Shown: in pieces, positions 25,804 through 34,966 of the stretch
Numbering within the stretch: position 1 is the first letter of the stretch
Layout: every line of letters starts with the position of its first letter
Source of the DNA: TA-21 sp035620895
Lineage (GTDB): Archaea; Thermoproteota; Nitrososphaeria; Nitrososphaerales; Nitrososphaeraceae
Assembly: GCA_035620895.1 (NCBI GenBank)
Contig: DASPFY010000022.1
Coordinates: forward strand, 29,957-93,956
DNA length: 64,000 nucleotides
Direction of reading: 5' to 3'
Notes under the pieces: model-generated
What the model saw: the letters and a program-made list of their open reading frames with translations, nothing else
What the model was told of the DNA's origin: nothing
Database searches by the model: none
Translations under genes and position numbers: made by a program

Positions 25804-27870
25804 TCACCAATTCCTACCGTACTTATAGTTATGAATCCATTTATAATAAATTTTAGATAGTATCAGATCACTGGAGGGGTCAGTGCGAATCATGCCCAAC
25901 CAGTCTTGCTTATGAACAATCAGGTCCCGTTTACCTGGTAGGCCCTCATAGTCACAGGGCTCAAACATATCATCAAATCCTAAAATCCATTCTCCAATTC
26001 TATCCTCCTTCAAAAAAGGAAGTAAAGCATTCCCACTTGAGACCATACATCCAAAATATTTATGTGACCAATCTACAAAATTAAAAGCGAAAAGATCGTA
26101 TTTTCCATCACCATTAACGTCGGAAACATAATAATTATCGTTCTTACGCATCTGCCATCGAGAAATATTACCATCATAGCGCTTAGTCATGGAAAGATCA
26201 CTACCGGAAGATCTCATCATACCAAGATAAGCGATGGCCCAGCCCCTTCCGTTGAAAACGAAGAGATCATCTTTACCATCTCCATCAAAGTCTCCTACAT
26301 AATGTCGATCCTGGGGTTTCATTTGCCAGCTAGGCATGTTAGCATCGAACCTCCTTGCCACTGAAAGACTAGTTCCATTAGACCTCACCATACCCAAATA
26401 AGGAATGGACCAATCAGTTCCGTTGAAAACGAAGAGATCATCTTTACCATCTCCATCAAAGTCTCCTACATAATGTCGATCCTGGGGTTTCATTCGCCAG
26501 CCAGGTATGTTCCCATCATACCGTTGTACAATGGAGAGGCTAGAGCCATTTGATTTAATCATAGCAAGATACGGTATGGCCCATTGGTTTCCATTGAATA
26601 TGAAGAGATCTTTTTTAGCATCACCATCAAAGTCTCCTACATAGAACTTGTCGGACCTCTGAAATGGCCAACCCGGCATACCATCATCATATCGAACTAC
26701 TAACCTTAGACCATTGCTGCCGTCATCCATTAATAGCCCTAATATCTCAATTGCCCAGTCAAGGTTGTTATAAATCAGTACCTCATCCTTACCATCTCCA
26801 TTGAAATCTCCTACATAGAACTGGTCGTTGGGTTGAAAATACCACGAACCAGGCACAAATAGCACGGCACTAAAAATCAAATCAAGCTTAGCGCCATCGG
26901 ACCTATAGATAAGTATAGAGTTACCGTTATGAACTAACAGATCATCCTTACCATCACCGTTAAAGTCACCTGTGTAACATTTGAGAAACGAATGGCCAGT
27001 GTAGGCGTGCATTCTGGTTTTTAGCTGAGTATAGCATATAGGACAGTAGGGGGGCCAATTTTCACGCATACGACAATTTATAACAGGACGAAAGACACCC
27101 CGGTCATAAGTACTACCTCCTTCAAACAATCCGACGTCCTGACTGTCGCTCCAGCCAGGAGGTCTCGTACCTTGGTTATAGCCAGCACAGCTTCCGAGAC
27201 CAGTAGGTATGGGAGTTGTATTATTAATGAACTTATTCCATTTTATGGTAGCTAGGTTAGTGTTAACTGTTGCATTAGAGCGTGAAGGTTCTCCAAAAGT
27301 CCAAGTTCTTGATCGACAGTATTCATCCGCAAGATCACCGGCTGCATGACCAAACTCATGCGCCATAACATTCCAAGGGCCCCCTAGAGTAACTACCTGG
27401 TGTCCATCCCATGCTTTTCCCCCCCAACCTGTCTCGTTTAGAATAATAACAACTAAATGTCGATTAGGCACCCACGTGTTCAAAACATCCCGGACTCGGC
27501 TAAGCGTGTCCGCACTATCATCAATCCAAAAGTGTATCCAAGAGCCATTATATATATACCTCAGCGCCGTGTCCTTCATGGTGGTACTTACGATTGTGTC
27601 ATCTGACGGATCATTAGGAGTGCCGTGTTCGTCATACACCCGTTTACTTACACCAGACTCATTTGAAATGAGGTTAACCCTATAGATATTGAAAGCCTGC
27701 ATATCTTCATAAAAGTAATCATGCCCGAAAACTCCATCCAATAGCAGTTCCTTAACTTTATTGTTGTATGTTGTTTGATCAGCCTCTGCGAAACCGTCTC
27801 CAAGGACGGCAATGTTTCGCTTTGTGCCAGGAGGTCCTGAGTTAAGGATCTGAGTTACGCTGTCAACCAC
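25804..27870 (-). CDS. M64-family-like metallopeptidase with VCBS/FG-GAP repeats
   Basis: The 688-residue protein starts with GTG at 27870, overlapping the upstream TAG (TAGTG). Residues about 15-280 resemble IgA-peptidase M64: RNIAVLGDGFAEAD, then the zinc motif MAHEFGHAAGDLADEY (HEFGH near residue 170) and a Cys-rich end (CRMRENWPPYCPICYTQL). From about residue 300 to 660 are six VCBS/FG-GAP blades of about 57 residues, each with a calcium-loop motif such as GDFDGDGKDDLFVFNG. It likely forms a beta-propeller that binds ligand or surface next to the peptidase. I see no signal peptide, which is odd for this architecture, so export is unresolved. Confidence 0.85.
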   Translation of the reverse strand: MVDSVTQILNSGPPGTKRNIAVLGDGFAEADQTTYNNKVKELLLDGVFGHDYFYEDMQAFNIYRVNLISNESGVSKRVYDEHGTPNDPSDDTIVSTTMKDTALRYIYNGSWIHFWIDDSADTLSRVRDVLNTWVPNRHLVVIILNETGWGGKAWDGHQVVTLGGPWNVMAHEFGHAAGDLADEYCRSRTWTFGEPSRSNATVNTNLATIKWNKFINNTTPIPTGLGSCAGYNQGTRPPGWSDSQDVGLFEGGSTYDRGVFRPVINCRMRENWPPYCPICYTQLKTRMHAYTGHSFLKCYTGDFNGDGKDDLLVHNGNSILIYRSDGAKLDLIFSAVLFVPGSWYFQPNDQFYVGDFNGDGKDEVLIYNNLDWAIEILGLLMDDGSNGLRLVVRYDDGMPGWPFQRSDKFYVGDFDGDAKKDLFIFNGNQWAIPYLAMIKSNGSSLSIVQRYDGNIPGWRMKPQDRHYVGDFDGDGKDDLFVFNGTDWSIPYLGMVRSNGTSLSVARRFDANMPSWQMKPQDRHYVGDFDGDGKDDLFVFNGRGWAIAYLGMMRSSGSDLSMTKRYDGNISRWQMRKNDNYYVSDVNGDGKYDLFAFNFVDWSHKYFGCMVSSGNALLPFLKEDRIGEWILGFDDMFEPCDYEGLPGKRDLIVHKQDWLGMIRTDPSSDLILSKIYYKWIHNYKYGRNW
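26247..26494 (-). repeat. 171-bp-period repeat within the VCBS region
   Basis: A 77-bp stretch at 26247-26323 is identical to 26418-26494. The 171-bp offset equals 57 codons, one propeller blade. Such identity at DNA level points to recent duplication or gene conversion between blades. Confidence 0.9.
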
Positions 27871-28010
27871 TACTTCTTACCAACCAATTGATCTTCTATA
27901 AATTGAATCGAACCATCATCTTTTTCTTTCAGTTTTGGAAACAGAACGTCGCTTATCCCTTTTCCTACTGGCTGATCATAATCCTCTGGATTTGCATTTA
28001 CTTCTGACAT
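27870..28010 (-). CDS. Small acidic protein, 46 residues, first gene of the M64 operon
   Basis: The frame is open from 28067, but ATG 28010 (MSEVNANPEDYDQPVG) gives the more natural start; the longer form begins with basic residues lying in the promoter region. It is acidic, soluble and unrecognised. The stop TAG overlaps the peptidase GTG start, showing translational coupling. It may be a chaperone-like or leader-like peptide for the peptidase. Confidence 0.55.
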   Translation of the reverse strand: MSEVNANPEDYDQPVGKGISDVLFPKLKEKDDGSIQFIEDQLVGKK

Positions 28011-28469
28011 AATGATAGTCCTCTTTTCATGAAAAAGAATTTTATGGGCTGTATCTCGGACAAACAATTAATTTTGTTTACATCTTTCTTGATCTCCCGT
28101 TTTATTCTTTTATTTTTACCATTCTTAAATTGATTTTTCACTACATTTTTTTAAATATTACAGTTTATATGCATTTAGTACTGATCAATAACTGATCATA
28201 CAATAAGCAATGTTTAATATCCACTTCCTTTCGAACGAAGGAAATGAAAATCGTTACTTCATGCAGAAAAGGAGTTCTCTAAGTATGGTAATGCGAGTAG
28301 ATAATATCAAGTGATCGAATATTCACAATTTGCGGTTGATAAGTAACCACCGATTATTCTTCTATTACAGTTCCTACCGGATGAAAATTTCCGACTGTTG
28401 GGGGGACCTATTTCCTGGACTGTGGCAACGGTACTGAGTTTCGACTAAATATCAGCCATATCTCCTCAT

Positions 28470-28497
28470 TTGGATCCGAATTGTTAACAATGCGTAT
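28470..28497 (+). repeat. Family B repeat, copy B1
   Basis: TTGGATCCGAATTGTTAACAA (palindrome TTGTTAACAA inside) followed by TGCGTATC, a decayed tail. The 25 nt before it (AAATATCAGCCATATC...) resemble family D, suggesting D and B are modules of one longer element. Confidence 0.75.
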
Positions 28498-28553
28498 CTC
28501 TCTAGATAGCATCCCAATTGTTAACTATCCAATTGACTACGATCTTATTTGTA

Positions 28554-28598
28554 AACACTGTAGTGGTAACGCTAAAACACTGTAGTGGTAACGCTAAA
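28554..28598 (+). repeat. Tandem 22-bp duplication
   Basis: AACACTGTAGTGGTAACGCTAAA occurs at 28554-28576 and 28576-28598 (unit shift 22 bp), immediately before a TATA-like AAATTTAAAA. It contains CACTGTAGTG, an imperfect palindrome. It could be a paired regulator site. Confidence 0.7.
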
Positions 28599-28788
28599 CA
28601 AATTTAAAATCCTTCAATACCTTTGTATATAATAGTCACAATTGAAACTGCTTTTTTATTTACTTATTTACTCTACAGTACCAATATCTTACAATATAAG
28701 AAAATAAGTATAAACGTGATACAGTTATGATGTTTGAGACTGTATTGTATAAGGATACATTATTATTTAATGATCACTATCACGTTCT

Positions 28789-30885
28789 ATGCTATCTATA
28801 CATAAAAGGAAAGAAATTGTTCAACAGAATATGGATCCCAAAATCAACCCTCAATACAAACAAAATTATCCGTTTAGAAAGAAGAAATCTGATTTTCATT
28901 TCAATGCTAAGTTAAGAGATTATTTTATGCTCTTTAGTTTTTTTTGCATTTTCTTACCAACCGGGATGCTTCTGGGATTAGAAACCAATTATGTCTTTGG
29001 TCAAATAGAGAACAATTTGATAAACGAGACAGATAAAAATAATAGTTCTATTTCATTTTCCAATTTCACTTCACCCTCACATTCAGACAGAATACCCTTT
29101 GTTAGTAACAAATCAAACGAGAACAGTAGTGCACCTCAAGCTAATCAATCAAGCATTGAATTGAGTTCAGATTCAAGTTCCCAGTCAGGTGGTCGATCGA
29201 GCTCTAAAGCCAACGGTGATTTTAATGGTGACGGATTTGATGATCTTGCTATTGGAGTAGCTTTAGAAGATGTGGATATAGCAGGCGGAAGTCTACTCAA
29301 TGCGGGTGCGGTCAATGTCATATATGGCTCTTCAAATGGACTGAATGCTACATCGCCTATACCAAATCAGTTCTGGACGCAGGATAATGTATCTGGTATT
29401 TCAGAATTTCGTGATAGATTCGGTGAATCACTAAGCTCTGGGGACTTTAACCGTGATGGATTTGATGATCTTGCTATTGGAGTAACTTTAGAAGATGTAC
29501 AAACTGTTCACGGAGGACCGACTATAGAGGATGCGGGTGCGGTCAATGTCATATATGGCTCTTCAAATGGACTGAATGCTACATCGCCTATACCAAATCA
29601 GTTCTGGACGCAGAATAAAGTGGGTGGTTTTCCTGGAACGAGCGAATTTTTCGGTACGTCTCTTGCCTCAGGTGACTTTAATGGTGATGCCCTTGACGAT
29701 CTTGCTATTGGAGTACCGGATGAAGACGTGGTTCGAGCTGGATTAACTAGAGATAATGCAGGAGCAATTAATGTCATATACGGTTCTTCAAATGGTCTAT
29801 CAGCCACATCGACTAGACCAAGTCAGTTCTGGACACAGGATACCGCAGATGTAGACGATTATTCAGATGAAGATGATAAGTTCGGTGAATTTCTCACGTC
29901 AGGTGACTTTAATCACGATGCTATTGATGATCTTGCTATTGGAGTACCGGATGAAGATTTTGCTCCGGGCCCTAATGCAGGCAGCAATCTAACTAATGAC
30001 GGTATCATGCAAGTGATCTACGGTTCTGCTGAGGGTCTGTCAGCTACTTTAGTGAGAGAAGATCAAAGGTGGAGTCAGAGCTTCACAGATATAGAAGATT
30101 TTGCCGAACAATATGATGGCTTCGGTTCAGCTCTCGCCACTGGTGATTTTAATGGTGATGCTATAGATGATCTTGCCATTGGAGTATCAGGCGAAAGTGT
30201 AAACACGAGCGGAGGAACTATAGTTAGGGCCGGTGCAGTCAATGTGATACATGGCTCTTCAATGGGCCTATCTGCTACATCACCCATACCAAATCAGTTT
30301 TGGACACAAGCTACCGCAGGTGTAGATGAACTTCCAGATGAAGGTGATTTGTTCGGCTTATCTCTTGCATCTGGTGACTTCAATAATGATAGTATGGACG
30401 ATCTTGTTATTGGAGTACCGGATGAAAGCGTGAATACGGGAAGCCATATAATAGTTCATAGTTATGGCGCAGTCAATGTCATATATGGCTCATCGGCCGG
30501 CTTGTCAACTGACGCATTGTCACCAGGTGATGGTAGAGCTGCTCAGCTGTGGACGCAGAATTCTACAAATGTAGATGATGTTCCAGAGGATGAGGATTTT
30601 TTCGGTAGATACCTCAAGACCGGTGATTTTAATGGTGATGCTGTTGATGATCTTGTTATTGGAGCACATGGGGAAGGAAATTATGTATCAGGAGTACTTG
30701 TAAATGATGCAGGTGCAATCAATGTGATATATGGCTCAGTCGGCATCGCCATCGGCTCAGGCGGCCTGAGTGCTACGGTTCCACTTGGTGGTATCGGACG
30801 AGATGATCAGTTTTGGACACAGGATACAGAAGATGTAGAAGATCATTTAGAATTTAATGACTATTTCGGCAGGCCAGTCGCGTAA
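28789..30885 (+). CDS. Large FG-GAP (integrin-alpha-like) repeat surface protein
   Basis: The 698-residue protein has a basic N-terminus, a hydrophobic signal/anchor at about residues 45-63 (YFMLFSFFCIFLPTGMLLG) and a low-complexity Ser/Asn-rich linker. Seven FG-GAP blades follow from about residue 140 to the end. Each has a calcium motif such as GDFNGDGFDDLAIGV and the phrase GAVNVIYGSSNGL followed by PNQFWTQ. This is a seven-bladed beta-propeller expected outside the cell, for adhesion or ligand binding. The last blade stops at YFGRPVA, shorter than the others, so the C-terminus may be truncated. ATG 28831 is an alternative start. Confidence 0.85.
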   Translation: MLSIHKRKEIVQQNMDPKINPQYKQNYPFRKKKSDFHFNAKLRDYFMLFSFFCIFLPTGMLLGLETNYVFGQIENNLINETDKNNSSISFSNFTSPSHSDRIPFVSNKSNENSSAPQANQSSIELSSDSSSQSGGRSSSKANGDFNGDGFDDLAIGVALEDVDIAGGSLLNAGAVNVIYGSSNGLNATSPIPNQFWTQDNVSGISEFRDRFGESLSSGDFNRDGFDDLAIGVTLEDVQTVHGGPTIEDAGAVNVIYGSSNGLNATSPIPNQFWTQNKVGGFPGTSEFFGTSLASGDFNGDALDDLAIGVPDEDVVRAGLTRDNAGAINVIYGSSNGLSATSTRPSQFWTQDTADVDDYSDEDDKFGEFLTSGDFNHDAIDDLAIGVPDEDFAPGPNAGSNLTNDGIMQVIYGSAEGLSATLVREDQRWSQSFTDIEDFAEQYDGFGSALATGDFNGDAIDDLAIGVSGESVNTSGGTIVRAGAVNVIHGSSMGLSATSPIPNQFWTQATAGVDELPDEGDLFGLSLASGDFNNDSMDDLVIGVPDESVNTGSHIIVHSYGAVNVIYGSSAGLSTDALSPGDGRAAQLWTQNSTNVDDVPEDEDFFGRYLKTGDFNGDAVDDLVIGAHGEGNYVSGVLVNDAGAINVIYGSVGIAIGSGGLSATVPLGGIGRDDQFWTQDTEDVEDHLEFNDYFGRPVA
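29300..29613 (+). repeat. 231-bp-period repeat within the FG-GAP gene
   Basis: An 83-bp sequence at 29300-29382 is identical to 29531-29613. The 231-bp offset equals 77 codons, one propeller blade. Confidence 0.9.
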
Positions 30886-30977
30886 TCATTTCTAGTTAAA
30901 TTCTGATTTTGATAATTACGTAACTATTCTCATGAACATTTAATCTCAATTTCTTTCTTTAAGTCAAATAACTCTAA

Positions 30978-31018
30978 TTGGATCCGAATTGTTAACAATC
31001 CGCATCCCGACGGGCCCT
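30978..31018 (+). repeat. Family B repeat, copy B2 (full tRNA-like tail)
   Basis: TTGGATCCGAATTGTTAACAA followed by TCCGCATCCCGACGGGCCC. The last 15 nt match the tRNA-Lys 3' end. It lies just downstream of the FG-GAP gene. Confidence 0.85.
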
Positions 31019-31105
31019 CGCTAAACTTGTCCCTTTAAGCTACAAAGTATAAAAAGCAATTAAAACTATCTAATACTCACTGTTAGAATGCCATTTGATG
31101 ATATA

Positions 31106-31801
31106 ATGAACTATTACGCGATTCTAGGAGTATCACAATATGCAAAATATAGAGAAATTAAAGCCGCCTACAGACGTCTAGCTTTGAAATATCATCCAGA
31201 TAGGAATAGTTCGCCTGTTTCTGAAAATAGTATTAAAATAATAAATGTGGCCTTTGAAGTTCTTTCAGATAAAGATAAAAGGAAACAATATGATGAGAAG
31301 TTGGTTAGCAGCATTATATCACATAGGAAAAATGATCTTCCAAATCATATCGCAAATTTTTCAAAAGGATTATCACATAATAATGCGACAAGAGAGGTAG
31401 ATCCTACAGCATATTCAACATATGAAACAGCATTACAGAATGCATTAAACACCAGAAGTTCCGCACAATTTGAAACTGTTCAATTAGGGGTTCCAAATGG
31501 TAGGAAACTTGTAAATCCTTCAGCGGGATTATCATTTGACCTAGAAGGACCAGATAGTCATCATGTGACCATTCCCAAAGCCCCGAGGATCGATAATATA
31601 GAGGGAGCAGCGGAAATGGCTGAACTGTATTGGATGGCATTGCTTCGTGATATAAATTTCACAGATTACGATGAGAAAGATGAAGTTGAAGAAGCGGTTA
31701 ATGCACTGAATAATGAATTCTCGGCATATCCTAATTGGCCTAAAGCTAGTGGTGGAAATATGCTTAAATCAATATCAACCAGCTTATTGAAAGGAACTTA
31801 A
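31106..31801 (+). CDS. J-domain (DnaJ-type) co-chaperone with novel C-terminus
   Basis: Residues 1-66 from ATG 31106 (MNYYAILGVSQYA) form a J-domain with the HPD motif in LKYHPDRNSS and the helix-III ending SDKDKRKQYDEKL. There is no Gly/Phe region, no zinc-finger and no classical peptide-binding domain, so it is not a full DnaJ. The remaining 165 residues (for example GVPNGRKLVNPSAGLSFDLEG) are not recognised. It should stimulate an Hsp70 for a specific client. ATG 31088 six codons upstream is also possible. The next, overlapping-in-context gene is a small membrane protein 27 nt downstream. Confidence 0.82.
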   Translation: MNYYAILGVSQYAKYREIKAAYRRLALKYHPDRNSSPVSENSIKIINVAFEVLSDKDKRKQYDEKLVSSIISHRKNDLPNHIANFSKGLSHNNATREVDPTAYSTYETALQNALNTRSSAQFETVQLGVPNGRKLVNPSAGLSFDLEGPDSHHVTIPKAPRIDNIEGAAEMAELYWMALLRDINFTDYDEKDEVEEAVNALNNEFSAYPNWPKASGGNMLKSISTSLLKGT

Positions 31802-31827
31802 CTTACTTAGGTAAAGAGATTTATGGC

Positions 31828-32037
31828 ATGAAAAGAGAGAAACTAATCACCGCTGTGATAATATTTTGCTTTTTCGGTGGTTTGGTAGGAGGTCCTGTGG
31901 CTAGCCTATTTGACTATAATGGATCCCCTGAAGAACGATTTAGACTTTTGATTATTCCAGAATTTATTGGATTTATCAGTGCAGGTTTTCTGGTTTATTA
32001 CGGAAAATCTGTTAAAAAAAGGACAGGTAGCTCCTGA
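31828..32037 (+). CDS. Small membrane protein, two helices
   Basis: The 69-residue protein has two hydrophobic segments (about residues 6-26 and 41-60) and positively charged ends (MKREKL, GKSVKKRTG). It probably lies in the same transcript as the J-domain gene (27-nt gap). Family unknown. Confidence 0.6.
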   Translation: MKREKLITAVIIFCFFGGLVGGPVASLFDYNGSPEERFRLLIIPEFIGFISAGFLVYYGKSVKKRTGSS

Positions 32038-32307
32038 AAAGGTGCTTTATTGAATTGGATATGAAATATTGTATAAAGAATGCATCCGAACTTATAATTG
32101 CCGTTTCATGTTATTTTCATATACAACTTATTGCCACTCCTCCAGAATATGCTTGTTCATGCCCTCGGACATATACCAGCATTGCCATTCCATTGACCAT
32201 AACAAAATTTGGAGTTGTTACATTAGTACAAATAATTTGTTGATACCAATTATGTGGAAAGATTAAACTAAATAAAACGATTAATCTGTTATGAGCACAA
32301 GATAGAA
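32038..32307. other. Intergenic region upstream of the NDH-2-like gene
   Basis: Two overlapping 60-residue frames occur here, but they lack coding character (high Cys/Ile with no start context). I treat the region as non-coding. Confidence 0.45.
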
Positions 32308-34305
32308 ATGAAAAAATACCACGAAGGAAAGATTAGAGTAGATTTTTCTCTTCGCAGAGAAGTACTATTTGTTGTCATAGGTGCAGTTGTCGGTGCGGTA
32401 TTAATGGTATTTCCACGAATGGTTTTTGAAGCTGGAATGGGACTACCTTACTACATCACCTGGATAGCATTTGGTCACGTGGTAGGCGTCTACTCATCCT
32501 TCTCAGTACTTGCAGGGATTACAATCCACATGATAACAGCCATTTGTATTGGAGTCGTTATTGGAATCTTCTTATACAAATCGGGGATTTTAAATATTAG
32601 TAAGTTATCAAACGGACTAATTTACGGACTATTCGCGGGTATGGTCGTATTCATTCTATTTTTCATACCCGTATCTCAATTTGTATTAGCCCCCGAAATT
32701 GCTCGAACATTAACCGAAATGATTCCATCGATGACAGAAATTGAAGCAGCCAAACAGCTTGTAATGAGCCTTCCACTAATAATTGGTGGTGCTATCGTAA
32801 CTCATTTGGTCTTTGGTGTGACGGTTGGATTGATCTCTTCAATTCTGTCAATTAAGTTTGGAGCAAGATACAGGTGCCCTGAATGCGATATATCATTAGC
32901 CAGGATTGATTCTCATCAAAAACACCGAGAGATGGTCCATGGGGCGCAACCCATCACACTAGAACGAATATTGATCCTGGGAGGAGGATTCGCAGGAGTC
33001 CAAGTTCTACGAGCACTTCAAAAAGAGTTTCAGGATGATGTAAGCGTAGACATTACATTAGTAAGTAGAGACAACTTTTTCTTATTTACACCTATGCTAC
33101 CAGAGGTATCATCAGGGATGATAGAAACGAGGAATATACTAACACCTGTGAGAACTTTTTGTAATAGAGCGCGGTTTTACGAAGCAGAGGTAGAATCTAT
33201 AGATCTAAAAAACAGACAAGTTGTTATTACACATTTCATAGGGAGGCAGATTCATCCGGTTGATTCTCGATATCATGAATTAAAGTATGATTATCTCGTA
33301 TTATCTCTCGGCAGTGAGACAAACTTTTTTGGAATGAGTGATGTAGCAGATTATGCGTTTACTATAAAGAATATCGGTGACGCAGTGTCGATAAGAAATC
33401 ATGTAATCAATATGTTAGAACAAGCTGATGTGGAACACCAAGATTTTGATCTAAAGAAGAGTTTGATGACCTTTGTTGTTGTTGGGGGAGGTTTTTCCGG
33501 TGTTGAAACTGTCGGAGAGTTAAATGACTTTGTGCGTGAATCTATAAAATATTTCTATCATAATATTGAAATGTCTGATATCCGTATTGTTCTTGTTAAT
33601 TCTAGCAGAAGGATCCTGCCTGAAGTAACAGAGGATTTATCAGAATTTGCTTTACAAAGAATTAGCAAAAATGGAGTGGAAGTTCTTTTGAACACTCGTC
33701 TTACAGGAGTTGATGCTAACAGCGTTAGACTGAGTGATGGTATGAAAATATCCACATATACAGTAATTTGGGCTGGAGGAAATAGACCTAATCCATTGCT
33801 ATCATGTCTGCAATGTGAGCACGATAAAAATGGAAGAATATTGACTGATAACTATCTCGAAGTAAAAGGCTATAACGATCATGTCTTTGCGTTAGGTGAT
33901 TGTGCCTGTATAATTGATCCCAATACAAGTAAAGCATGTCCTCCTACCGCACAGCATGCATTAAGGCAGGCAAAGGTAGTTGCAAATAATATTTCAGCTT
34001 TGATAAAGCACAAGGGTAAAAAAAGTAAGAAAATAAACAAGAAAAGGTTTGATTATAAGACTAAGGGCATGATGGCATTGATTGGTAAGAAGAATGGGGT
34101 TGGTGTTTTATTCGGATATAAAATACATGGATTTCTAGCGTGGGCTATATGGCGTTTCTATTATTTATCTACTCTTCCTACTATGCAGAAGAAGGTGAGA
34201 GTAATGGTTGACTGGTTTATTGATTTGTTATTTAAACGGGATGTAACAAGGCTTAAAACACATACTATGAGTAATGGCTTCAATTTACCCACAGAAAAGA
34301 AATAA
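32308..34305 (+). CDS. Membrane-anchored type II NADH dehydrogenase-like flavoprotein (fusion)
   Basis: The 665-residue protein is a three-part fusion. Residues 1-185 form about four membrane helices (FVVIGAVVGAVLMVF, VLAGITIHMITAICIGVVIG, GLFAGMVVFILFFIPV, LPLIIGGAIVTHLVFG). Residues about 190-211 form a C2H2-like zinc site (CPECDISLARIDSHQKHREMVH). From residue 222 a two-dinucleotide flavoprotein follows: FAD-binding LILGGGFAGVQ (near 225), NAD-binding VVVGGGFSGVE and the FALGDCA FAD motif, as in NDH-2 (Ndh) enzymes. Ordinary NDH-2 is held by an amphipathic C-terminus and lacks the N-terminal helices. It likely passes electrons from NAD(P)H to the quinone pool without proton pumping. Confidence 0.82.
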   Translation: MKKYHEGKIRVDFSLRREVLFVVIGAVVGAVLMVFPRMVFEAGMGLPYYITWIAFGHVVGVYSSFSVLAGITIHMITAICIGVVIGIFLYKSGILNISKLSNGLIYGLFAGMVVFILFFIPVSQFVLAPEIARTLTEMIPSMTEIEAAKQLVMSLPLIIGGAIVTHLVFGVTVGLISSILSIKFGARYRCPECDISLARIDSHQKHREMVHGAQPITLERILILGGGFAGVQVLRALQKEFQDDVSVDITLVSRDNFFLFTPMLPEVSSGMIETRNILTPVRTFCNRARFYEAEVESIDLKNRQVVITHFIGRQIHPVDSRYHELKYDYLVLSLGSETNFFGMSDVADYAFTIKNIGDAVSIRNHVINMLEQADVEHQDFDLKKSLMTFVVVGGGFSGVETVGELNDFVRESIKYFYHNIEMSDIRIVLVNSSRRILPEVTEDLSEFALQRISKNGVEVLLNTRLTGVDANSVRLSDGMKISTYTVIWAGGNRPNPLLSCLQCEHDKNGRILTDNYLEVKGYNDHVFALGDCACIIDPNTSKACPPTAQHALRQAKVVANNISALIKHKGKKSKKINKKRFDYKTKGMMALIGKKNGVGVLFGYKIHGFLAWAIWRFYYLSTLPTMQKKVRVMVDWFIDLLFKRDVTRLKTHTMSNGFNLPTEKK

Positions 34306-34402
34306 AGAAATGGGTTGTCATAGACATATTACGTGAGTTCTAAAAATATTAAGCGAGTAAAACAAGTCAAAATACCTATATTAGTTTTAGAAATTCTGAC
34401 TA

Positions 34403-34430
34403 GGTTCCGATTGAATATTCAGTCGTATCC
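34403..34430 (+). repeat. Family D repeat, copy D1
   Basis: GGTTCCGATTGAATATTCAG followed by TCGTATCC. It shares AATATTCAGTC(A/G)TATCC with copies near 47006 and 62171. Confidence 0.7.
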
Positions 34431-34722
34431 AGAATGTCGAATAGCTATCAATCCAATGTTATTACAATTATCAATTTTTAGTTCGTTATAAATTACATCG
34501 GATATCTGGTTGAACGTTAATTCAAATTTTCATCGAGCGCATTCTCTGATATAAAATCAAATCCTGCCAAGATCTTATAAGAATGCAAACTAATTTAGTA
34601 AAGTATGGGAGCACTACCTTTTGTAAATAAAGAAGTGGCACCAGCTTTTGTAAAAAAAGAAAAATATGAATTTCTAATCTGACTTGTGTACATCTTCGAA
34701 TGTAACTATGAGAAGCAGAAGA

Positions 34723-34790
34723 AAAAGCTAAATACAAAGTAATAAAACCTTAGTACATGCAGGGTTTGAATCCCGAAGAACCCGTGCGAA
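34723..34790 (+). repeat. Family C repeat, copy C1 (TATA box, hairpin, tRNA-like T-arm)
   Basis: AAAAAGCTAAATACAAAG is followed 20 nt later by AGTACATGCAGGGTTTGAA and TCCCGAAGAACCC. The middle AGGGTTT can pair with upstream AAACCTT or downstream AACCC. It lies 50 bp upstream of family A copy A1, so C and A are adjacent here as at 54.3 kb. Confidence 0.75.
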
Positions 34791-34835
34791 TTCATTTAAA
34801 CAAAAATATTTTATGAAAATATTCCCTAAGAAAGA

Positions 34836-34912
34836 AAAACTTTAAAGCTTAGTATCTAATTATTTCGGTAAGAATCCATTTTTAGAACCGATAGCGTCAC
34901 GGGTACCGACGG
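34836..34912 (+). repeat. Family A repeat, copy A1 (own TATA box)
   Basis: AAAAACTTTAAAGCTT, then 30 nt on, AGAATCC, then TTTTAGAACCGATAGCG and TCACGGGTACCGACGG. The TTTAAAG-to-AGAATCC spacing is 30 nt, putting AGAATCC at the expected transcription start. The zinc micro-protein starts 96 nt downstream. Confidence 0.8.
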
Positions 34913-34966
34913 CTCATCAACTTCTTAATAGTTTTGTTATCCATAACAAGTATCGTAGACTCAAAA

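Larger units (their letters stand above)
28068..28788. other. Long intergenic region with repeats, no gene
   Basis: This 720-bp AT-rich stretch separates the divergent M64 operon and the FG-GAP gene. It holds one family B repeat (28470-28497), a 22-bp tandem duplication (28554-28598) and a second CCAATTGTTAACTATCC-like half-copy of the family B core near 28513-28530. I see no convincing reading frame. Confidence 0.6.
34306..34966. other. Intergenic repeat cluster (D1, C1, A1)
   Basis: This 660-bp stretch holds one family D, one family C and one family A repeat and no supported gene. A 71-residue frame on the minus strand (34522-34737) overlaps the family C promoter and is not credible. Confidence 0.6.

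Noticed and set aside
32055..32266. Two overlapping frames of 62 and 65 residues
   Set aside because: They overlap each other in different frames, with no recognisable feature or promoter.
34522..34737. 71-residue minus-strand frame
   Set aside because: It overlaps the promoter part of repeat C1 and has no coding character.
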